The position numbers and the translations under genes were made by a program. From Chloroflexota bacterium (GTDB taxonomy: Bacteria; Chloroflexota; Dehalococcoidia; SM23-28-2; RBG-16-64-32), in the NCBI GenBank assembly GCA_022560365.1, contig JADFTG010000018.1, positions 1 to 10,638 on the forward strand: a stretch of 10,638 nucleotides of DNA. The letters run 5' to 3'. Positions within the stretch are counted from its first letter, which is position 1; each line of letters starts with the position of its first letter. The notes beneath the pieces were generated by a model. That model did not search any database. It was not told where the DNA came from and saw only the letters and a list, made by a program, of their open reading frames with translations. Positions 6,364 through 10,638 of this stretch are shown here, piece by piece.

Positions 6364-7067
6364 ACGCGGCAGCGGCCAGCAGCGTTCCCGAGATCGAAGA
6401 CCTAAGTAATCGCGCCGATATGCAGATCGAACACTACGTCGCAGCCGCCAGCGCTTACGTTCTAAGGGCCCCCGAACTCGACGCAAGCCAGAAGAAGGCC
6501 GGGCAGATCCGTCTATCAGCCGCTCTTGGCAAGATCCTAGCGAATGATCTCAGGCAACGCGTGCCGTGGATGGAGCCCTTCCCGGGAGAGCGAGAGGTCT
6601 CCGGGGCCCTGCGGATTGCCAAGGCGGATGTAAGCGAACTACATGATTTAGACGGGCTGCGCCTAGCCGTAGAGATTAAGCCGGTCAACCTAGCGGTCGG
6701 CCGGGCGATATGGAACAGATTCGGCGACATTCGAATGTTCGCCGTAAATCTGCATCTAAAGTTTCCCTTCGCGGTCCTGGGTGGCGTCCTGGTTATACCA
6801 ACCTGGGAACTTGCGAAGACTGGATCTGGCCTCGCACACAAGTCCACGCTTCCGCTCATTGACAGAGTCATAGATCGACTGTCCAGAGCTGGTGGCCGAC
6901 GAACAGAGGGTGATGCCGCCCACCTCCTAGAGGGGATCGGGGTCGTCGTTTATGATCCCGACGAAGCGTCGATGTCGCCAGACGTTCCTAAGCGTGGCTC
7001 CGGTTTACGGTGGGAAGAGTTCGTCGAGTCCATGGCAGAGACGTACGAGGCACGGTTCGAGCAGTGA
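6360..7067 (+). CDS. Probable type II restriction endonuclease (PD-(D/E)XK-like)
   Basis: A 235-aa protein that begins within the stop of the methyltransferase gene (ATGA overlap), so the two are translationally coupled. I do not recognise a named family. The segment KADVSELHDLDGLRLAVEIKP (88-108) fits a PD-(D/E)XK nuclease core: an acidic residue (D90, or D96/D98), then a beta strand with E105-x-K107 (VEIK), followed by hydrophobic strands at about 126-147 (MFAVNLHLKFPFAVLGGVLVIP). Position beside a stand-alone beta-class methyltransferase, size, and the same low GC make a cognate restriction enzyme the best reading. No controller (C) gene is seen. The stop overlaps the cupin's GTG start. 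The neighbourhood argument is strong; the catalytic assignment is an inference from a short motif. Confidence 0.7.
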   Translation: MNAAAASSVPEIEDLSNRADMQIEHYVAAASAYVLRAPELDASQKKAGQIRLSAALGKILANDLRQRVPWMEPFPGEREVSGALRIAKADVSELHDLDGLRLAVEIKPVNLAVGRAIWNRFGDIRMFAVNLHLKFPFAVLGGVLVIPTWELAKTGSGLAHKSTLPLIDRVIDRLSRAGGRRTEGDAAHLLEGIGVVVYDPDEASMSPDVPKRGSGLRWEEFVESMAETYEARFEQ

Positions 7068-7432
7068 AAGTGCACCGAACGCCTGAGTCGGCCGCCGGGG
7101 ACGGCGGGACGAAGTACTTCGTTGGCGGCGGCGTGAGGGTGCAGGAGATCGTCTCGGCGGACGAGGGGATCGACATCATCCTCGTGCGCTTCAGCCCGGG
7201 CGCGCGGACGTACCTGCACACGCACGCGGTGCCGCAGGTGCTGCACTGCATCGAGGGTCGCGGCATCCTGGCCACGAAGTCGGAGCAGAACCTGGTCGAG
7301 GCGGGAGACATCGTGCACGTGCCGGCGGGCGAGGAGCACTGGCACGGCGCCGCCGCAGACTCGCACTTCGTCCACCTCTCGATCCGGCCGCCGGGCGAGT
7401 CGACGTGGACGAGAGTCGACCCGCTGGGGTAG
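7064..7432 (+). CDS. Small cupin protein with His-His-Gln-His metal site
   Basis: A 122-aa single-domain cupin. Motif 1 is PGARTYLHTHAVPQ (45-58), giving H52, H54 and Q58. Motif 2 is GDIVHVPAGEEHWHG (81-95), giving H92. The usual motif-1 glutamate is replaced by glutamine, as in the manganese-binding cupins related to bacterial (R)-hydroxynitrile lyase from Granulicella, whose ligands are three histidines and one glutamine. That likeness is structural; the substrate here is unknown, and dioxygenase or isomerase roles are possible. The GTG at 7064 overlaps the nuclease stop (GTGA); a second GTG lies two codons on. Composition is again high-GC, unlike the restriction genes just upstream, so this looks like resident sequence. 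It ends 77 bases before the first ABM gene, which has its own promoter-like box. Confidence 0.85.
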   Translation: MKVHRTPESAAGDGGTKYFVGGGVRVQEIVSADEGIDIILVRFSPGARTYLHTHAVPQVLHCIEGRGILATKSEQNLVEAGDIVHVPAGEEHWHGAAADSHFVHLSIRPPGESTWTRVDPLG

Positions 7433-7458
7433 CGCTTCTCGTTCGCCGCCGCGCGTCG

Positions 7459-7464
7459 TATACT
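7459..7464 (+). promoter_or_regulatory. Possible -10 box (TATACT) before the ABM gene pair
   Basis: TATACT matches the -10 consensus at 5 of 6 positions and lies 45 bases before the ATG at 7510. That leaves a leader of about 39 bases with a Shine-Dalgarno site. A -35 is weak (TTCTCG at 17-bp spacing). Confidence 0.45.
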
Positions 7465-7497
7465 CCGCTTCGTCCCGCCCGAACAGAAAACTCCGGC

Positions 7498-7504
7498 AAG
7501 GAGG
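7498..7504 (+). promoter_or_regulatory. Ribosome binding site of the first ABM gene
   Basis: AAGGAGG precedes the ATG at 7510 by 5 bases. It settles the start, since the frame is open to 7405 inside the cupin gene. Confidence 0.85.
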
Positions 7505-7509
7505 CCCCG

Positions 7510-7836
7510 ATGATCACAGTACTCGCCCGCTTCGAGATGCTAGAAGGCAAAGAGATCGACGTGGTGGAAGCGGTCCGCAAGATGGCCGCCGCGGTCAAGG
7601 CGAACGAGCCCGGCTGCCTCATCTACACCGCCTCTCGCGGCAAGGTGAACGGTCGCGAGCTCTACTTCTTCGAGATCTACGAGGACGAAAAGGCGTTCCA
7701 GGACCACGCCCGGACCGACCACATGCGCGAGATGCAGGCGGCGATGGACGGATGCATCGACAACAGCTCGTTCAACGTCGAATCGCTGGACCAGGTCGGC
7801 GGTTTCGTGCGGGGCGAGATGGAGCACGTCGCATGA
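7510..7836 (+). CDS. Antibiotic-biosynthesis-monooxygenase (ABM) fold protein, first of a tandem pair
   Basis: A 108-aa protein of the dimeric alpha/beta-barrel (ferredoxin-like) ABM superfamily, which also holds YgiN-type quinol monooxygenases and haem-degrading enzymes. Typical pattern: an N-terminal strand (MITVLARFEMLEGKE), an amphipathic helix, then EPGCLIYTASR, the strand ELYFFEIYEDEKAF, and a helix with DHARTDHMREM (about 65-75), where family members often place an active-site His. Residues 86-108 form an extra tail that its downstream partner lacks in this form. The start is fixed by AAGGAGG. The stop overlaps the next gene's ATG (ATGA), so the two are co-translated and may form a heterodimer, since the fold works as a dimer. 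Substrate unknown; no cofactor motif is needed in this family. Confidence 0.85.
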   Translation: MITVLARFEMLEGKEIDVVEAVRKMAAAVKANEPGCLIYTASRGKVNGRELYFFEIYEDEKAFQDHARTDHMREMQAAMDGCIDNSSFNVESLDQVGGFVRGEMEHVA

Positions 7837-8141
7837 TCACCGTGACGGCGGAGTTCCGCATCAGCGAAGGCAAAGAGGCGGAGGCGCTGGCGGCGATTGA
7901 GACGCTGGTGGCCGGCGTGAACCGGGACGAACCGGGCGCGCTGATGTATTCGTGGCACCGCGACCTCAAGGACGCGGCACAGATCCTCGTCTACGAGGTC
8001 TACGCCGACGAAGAGGCGACGAAGGTGCACCGCGCCTCAGAGCACTTCGCGGAGTTCCAGAAGGCGTTCGCCAGCGGCGTCTTCGACCCGGGATCCGTCA
8101 AGATTTCGCGCTTCGAGCGGTTCGCGGCGATCGACCGCTAG
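7833..8141 (+). CDS. ABM fold protein, second of a tandem pair
   Basis: A 102-aa paralogue of the preceding protein. The two align from the first residue (MITV-A-F---EGKE, then NRDEPGALMYSWHR against KANEPGCLIYTASR, then ILVYEVYADEEAT against LYFFEIYEDEKAF). The His in RASEHFAEFQ occupies the position of DHMREM. The ATG lies inside the upstream stop (ATGA). The TAG stop at 8139-8141 falls in a CTAG that also contains the stop of the convergent minus-strand gene. Probably a small oxygenase or a quinone/aldehyde-related enzyme subunit; substrate unknown. Internal duplication is the likely origin of the pair. Confidence 0.85.
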   Translation: MITVTAEFRISEGKEAEALAAIETLVAGVNRDEPGALMYSWHRDLKDAAQILVYEVYADEEATKVHRASEHFAEFQKAFASGVFDPGSVKISRFERFAAIDR

Positions 8142-8845
8142 GCTTCGAGCCGCGCCTCGACGCCGAGCGAGCGAGCGAGGTCTTCGGTGAATTCGCGCCA
8201 CTCACCGGGGTCGGCCCAGCCCTCGAAGCCAGTGTAGGACGCGACCGGCACGCGCACTTCCTCGGGCCCGATCACGGCGACGACGGCGAACGTCTCCCGC
8301 GGCCCCTTCGTTTCGTACGTCAGCTCCAGGTGGCGTATCTCTGACGTTCTGTATGAGCGCTTCTCCCGCCCCAGGAGGCGCTTACGGCGCGATACCCGCA
8401 CCTCACCCGTAATCTCGTCCAGAACGACGTCTGAGCGGCCGCTCGTGGCTCTCAGGCGGCCCATCTCATCGCGCTGGGGGAGGTTGCCGCCGCTGCGGCC
8501 AGTCGGCGCGCCTTCGTGCCGTACCTCCAGGCCGTAGGCGGAGGCGATCGCCTCGGCGATCTGCCCGGCGCAGTCGCGGTCGAGCTCGTTAACGGTGAGG
8601 TTGCCGCCGTCCTCGTACTCAGCGACGACGCGCGAAAGGCCCGCCGGCATGGGAGCGCCGCCGGTGTGCGCCTGCATCGGCGGCTGCGACCAGCGATACC
8701 AGGTGACGGAGCGCACCGACGGCAGCCGCTCGACGCCGTCCGGCTCGTCGGCGTGTCCCTTGCCCTTTCGCGGGAAGTGGCGAAGCTCGCGGAGGACGTC
8801 GTCCCAGGCCCAATCACCACAGAGGAACTCGCTCTCGTCCGGCAC
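8138..8845 (-). CDS. Uncharacterised 235-aa protein
   Basis: I do not recognise a family. The protein begins at a GTG (8845), 4 bases after the stop of the ABM-like gene upstream, so it should be co-transcribed with it. There is no good Shine-Dalgarno, so translation may depend on coupling. The frame remains open upstream to 9070 but there overlaps the ABM-like gene, which explains that extension as a shadow. Residues 1-30 are acidic/aromatic then basic. Residues 43-110 contain SVTWYRWSQPP and an alternating pattern (VVAEYEDGGNLTV). Residues 139-205 look all-beta with a basic patch (SRRKRLLGREKRSYRTSEIRHLEL), reminiscent of bacterial PH-like domains, but this is only a likeness. No signal peptide or membrane span is seen, and no catalytic motif. 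Confidence 0.7.
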   Translation of the reverse strand: MPDESEFLCGDWAWDDVLRELRHFPRKGKGHADEPDGVERLPSVRSVTWYRWSQPPMQAHTGGAPMPAGLSRVVAEYEDGGNLTVNELDRDCAGQIAEAIASAYGLEVRHEGAPTGRSGGNLPQRDEMGRLRATSGRSDVVLDEITGEVRVSRRKRLLGREKRSYRTSEIRHLELTYETKGPRETFAVVAVIGPEEVRVPVASYTGFEGWADPGEWREFTEDLARSLGVEARLEA

Positions 8846-8849
8846 GACG

Positions 8850-9170
8850 CTACAAGGGTTGACGCTCGAAGTTGTGGCGGACCCAGGCGCCGTCAGGGTA
8901 AGCGGCCGTCGGGATAGCAGCGTCTTCCAGCGTGGCGACGGTCGCCGCGCCGCCGCCGCGGACGTAGCTGAGGCAGTCGTCGGGTGACTCCCACGTCGTG
9001 ATCTGCGCGAAGGCGCCGGGCTCGTCGGTGCTCCAGAGGTACTCGACGGAGACGAAGCCGGCCTCGCCATCGAGCACGGCCTTGAGCTTCGGCAGGACGG
9101 CCTCCAGCGCCGACTGCCACTGGGAGCGGTCGGTGATCCGGGTCTTGCGGGTTAGAATCGAGACAACCAT
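8850..9170 (-). CDS. ABM/Dabb-like small protein (putative monooxygenase)
   Basis: A 106-aa protein whose layout fits the dimeric alpha/beta-barrel superfamily. It has an N-terminal strand (MVVSILTRKTRI), a helix with WQSALEAVLPKLKAVL (18-33), then EAGFVSVEYLWSTDEPGAFAQITTWESPDDCLSYVR, in which two strands are followed by the second helix. It resembles the two plus-strand ABM proteins in plan but is not a close copy. The ATG at 9170 has CGGAG 10 bases upstream and a CATAAT box before that. It lies 38 bases after the flavin-protein gene and 4 bases before the next, so an operon is likely. Substrate unknown; the family assignment rests on fold pattern rather than a signature motif. Confidence 0.7.
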   Translation of the reverse strand: MVVSILTRKTRITDRSQWQSALEAVLPKLKAVLDGEAGFVSVEYLWSTDEPGAFAQITTWESPDDCLSYVRGGGAATVATLEDAAIPTAAYPDGAWVRHNFERQPL

Positions 9171-9193
9171 GCGCAGCGCGCTCCGATGCGCCG

Positions 9194-9199
9194 ATTATG
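9194..9199 (-). promoter_or_regulatory. Possible internal -10 box (CATAAT) before the ABM-like gene
   Basis: On the minus strand CATAAT matches 5 of 6 consensus bases. It lies 23 bases before the ATG at 9170, between the flavin-protein stop and this start, and predicts a leader of about 17 bases. It could give the last two genes of the group extra transcription. The -35 is not evident. Confidence 0.35.
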
Positions 9200-9208
9200 C
9201 CGGATGAG

Positions 9209-9658
9209 TTAGGCGGAGTGCCAGAACTTGCGCACGGCGTAAGTATCCGGCTGGCCCTGCTTTTCCCAGTGCGCCGTCATGACGTGCTCGATATCAAACT
9301 CGAACAGCCAGTCGCTATCGTGAACCGTATGCCCGGCGGATTTCGTGATGAGATCGCGCGTCTTCTGGTCTTCGATGAAAGTGACGCTGCCCGTCATGTA
9401 GAACTCAGCATCACGCTTGTCGGGGAGCGCGTGCATCGCGTAGCGGCGATCGCGCTTCAGGTCGTGGCGCTTGGGTGAGCTTTCGTTGACGGCGACGAAG
9501 ATGCGCCCCTCGCCGATAATCGGGCAGATGGGGTGCACGCGGGGCGCGCCGTCCTTGCGCACGGTCGCCAGGTAGGTAATCGGAATCCAGTCCAGTAACG
9601 ACTTAAGGACCTTCGCCATCTCCGGCTCTGCCTCCGTGAATTCGCCCCAGCTAGCCAT
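9209..9658 (-). CDS. Pyridoxamine 5'-phosphate oxidase-like flavin/split-barrel protein
   Basis: A 149-aa protein with the FMN-binding split-barrel fold. The telling part is ITYLATVRKDGAPRVHPICPI (residues about 27-47), the strand-turn-strand of the family, followed by GRIFVAVNESSPKRHDLKRDRRYAMHALP (51-79), where the Ser/Lys/Asp-Leu pattern contacts the FMN (or F420) phosphate in relatives. It lacks the full-length PNPOx C-terminal substrate region, so it is a general flavin-linked reductase/oxidase rather than the vitamin B6 enzyme PdxH. The ATG at 9658 follows AGGAGA by 7 bases. It lies 84 bases downstream of the WYL regulator gene, with an inverted repeat between them, which suggests that the regulator controls it. 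Cofactor and substrate unknown. Confidence 0.85.
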   Translation of the reverse strand: MASWGEFTEAEPEMAKVLKSLLDWIPITYLATVRKDGAPRVHPICPIIGEGRIFVAVNESSPKRHDLKRDRRYAMHALPDKRDAEFYMTGSVTFIEDQKTRDLITKSAGHTVHDSDWLFEFDIEHVMTAHWEKQGQPDTYAVRKFWHSA

Positions 9659-9665
9659 CGTCAGA

Positions 9666-9671
9666 TCTCCT
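9666..9671 (-). promoter_or_regulatory. Ribosome binding site of the split-barrel flavin protein gene
   Basis: AGGAGA on the minus strand, 7 bases before the ATG at 9658, within a longer purine run (GGGAGAGGAGA). Confidence 0.75.
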
Positions 9672-9718
9672 CTCCCAGGTCGAACAGGTCCGCGGTGCCG
9701 TCACGATAAGACGCGCCC

Positions 9719-9736
9719 CTGACAACGGTCTGTCAG
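9719..9736. promoter_or_regulatory. Inverted repeat CTGACA-N6-TGTCAG, candidate operator
   Basis: A perfect 6-bp inverted repeat with a 6-base spacer lies in the 84-bp gap between the WYL regulator stop and the flavin-protein start. One arm runs into TTGTCA on the minus strand, a fair -35-like hexamer, though no good -10 follows at normal spacing. As a hairpin it has no U-run, so an operator for the adjacent regulator is more likely than a terminator. Symmetry is seen; binding is inferred. Confidence 0.45.
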
Positions 9737-9742
9737 TAGCTT

Positions 9743-10638
9743 TCAGGCGTCCGGATATCGCCCGACGAGCGCCTTCGCTTCTTGGCGCAGCCGCTGCACG
9801 AGATCGGGCGGCGAGAGCACGCGGGCGGCCGCCCCGCGGCTGAATATCCACGGCAGCAGGCGCGGTACGTCACGCACGCGGAAGGTGAAGACGAAGCCTC
9901 CGTCGGCGAGCTCTTCGGAGATGAAGCCGAACGCCAGCTCCTCGCGGGCCCAGCGCGCCGCCGGCTCATCGATCCAGATGCGCACCTCAATCTCCAGTTC
10001 ACCCGGATCGTAGCCGTCGTCGATCTCCCGGCGCACGAACGTCTCGTCCAGCAGATCAGCGGACTCGATGCGGCCCGCCCGGAAGTCGCGCACGTCCTCG
10101 CGCAGGCGGCAGTAGCCGATGAGGTGCCAGTCGCCGCTATAGAAGACCAGCGAGTGCGCCTCCACATCCCGCTCCGTCACCCGGTCAGGCTCATAAGAGT
10201 GGTAGCGGAGCCTGACGACGCGGTCAGCGACGACGGCCTCCTGCAAGAGAGGAAGGTGCGGGGACAGCTCGCCGGCAATTTGCGGAGAGGCGCGGATTCG
10301 CTCGCGCAGGCGGGCCACCGCCTCGCGCGTTCCGGGGAGCAGCACGGCGTCGACTTTTGCAGCGGCCGATCGTGCGGCATCGCGCTGCGCCATCGTGCCG
10401 AGGCCGAGCGCGAGGTCGAGGCCGAGCAGGATCTGCACGGCCTCTTCGGCGGCGAAGGCGATGGGCGGCAGGTGATAGCCGGGGACGAGACGGTAGCCCT
10501 CACCGGGCATCGAGGCGACGGGGACGCCGGCCTGGCACAGCGCGTCAATATCGCGATAGACCGTCCGCACCGAGCACTCGCAGTCTTGCGCGAGGTCGGA
10601 CGCGCGAACGGGGATCTCCTCACGGAGGCGCATCAGGA
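9743..10638 (-). CDS. WYL-domain transcription regulator (HTH_11 + WYL + WCX), 5' end cut off
   Basis: A DNA-binding regulator of the YafY/DeoR-like WYL class. About 297 residues are visible, starting in the first helix of the helix-turn-helix. The recognition segment is ASDLAQDCECSVRTVYRDIDAL (11-32, counted from the ATG at 10633), followed by the wing with GEGYRLVPGYHLPPI. A helical linker (62-135) leads to the WYL domain (about 136-200). In it the eponymous triad reads WHL (GDWHLIGYCRLREDVRDFRAGRI, 167-189), a common variant, with the ligand-sensing arginines still present. A WCX-like C-terminal domain (about 212-294) closes it. The frame is still open at the right edge and relatives have 10-15 more N-terminal residues, so the ATG at 10633 is probably internal. 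Such regulators sense small or nucleic-acid ligands; the ligand is unknown. It is first in the minus-strand group and probably controls it. Confidence 0.9.
   Translation of the reverse strand, partial: LMRLREEIPVRASDLAQDCECSVRTVYRDIDALCQAGVPVASMPGEGYRLVPGYHLPPIAFAAEEAVQILLGLDLALGLGTMAQRDAARSAAAKVDAVLLPGTREAVARLRERIRASPQIAGELSPHLPLLQEAVVADRVVRLRYHSYEPDRVTERDVEAHSLVFYSGDWHLIGYCRLREDVRDFRAGRIESADLLDETFVRREIDDGYDPGELEIEVRIWIDEPAARWAREELAFGFISEELADGGFVFTFRVRDVPRLLPWIFSRGAAARVLSPPDLVQRLRQEAKALVGRYPDA

Noticed and set aside
8846..9070. 75-codon N-terminal extension of the unknown 235-aa protein
   Set aside because: It overlaps the ABM-like gene on the same strand, and its Ser/Ala/Arg-rich sequence looks like an out-of-frame reading of that gene.
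1..10638. tRNA genes, CRISPR arrays, insertion sequences or attachment sites
   Set aside because: Reading both strands by eye shows no cloverleaf with a T-loop signature, no spaced repeat series, no transposase or integrase, and no terminal repeats around the restriction cassette.

Overview
The window is high-GC bacterial DNA, about two thirds G+C over most of its length. Coding density is high, there are two cobalamin-dependent (class II) ribonucleotide reductases, and some promoters look leaderless. This fits a free-living, high-GC, Gram-positive-like or Chloroflexota-type genome. That placement is an inference from style and gene content; there is no rRNA or other firm taxonomic marker.

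Left part (1-5417): the 3' half of one class II ribonucleotide reductase gene (nrdJ, copy 1) enters from the left edge. It is followed by a 349-bp gene-free stretch with a tandem 17-bp repeat and a strong GC-rich hairpin. Next comes a gene on the minus strand for a DGQHR-domain protein of the DndB/DpdB type, and then, divergently, a complete second class II reductase (nrdJ, copy 2, 794 aa). The two reductases belong to visibly different subtypes. Both end in a TSCPD domain and a cysteine-rich C-terminal tail.

Middle part (about 5470-7067): a compact two-gene restriction-modification cassette. It has a beta-class SPPY DNA methyltransferase and, overlapping it by ATGA, a probable PD-(D/E)XK endonuclease. 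Its base composition is clearly lower (31/60 GC in one hand-counted stretch, against 40/60 in nrdJ copy 2), so it looks horizontally acquired. It ends at the overlapping GTG start of a native-looking cupin gene.

Right part (7064-10638): small-molecule and stress-type genes. On the plus strand are a cupin with a His-His-Gln-His metal site and two tandem antibiotic-biosynthesis-monooxygenase (ABM) fold proteins. Converging on them from the right, on the minus strand, are a WYL-type transcription regulator (its first residues lie outside the window), a pyridoxamine-5'-phosphate-oxidase-like flavin protein, a third ABM-like protein and an unrecognised 235-aa protein. The two groups meet tail to tail, sharing one CTAG as both stop codons.

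No complete new multi-gene system is proven here. The most unusual points are the orphan DGQHR gene wedged between two different class II reductases, the small restriction cassette next door with an unassigned nuclease, and two near-perfect -10 boxes placed so close to their ATG codons that the messages should be leaderless.
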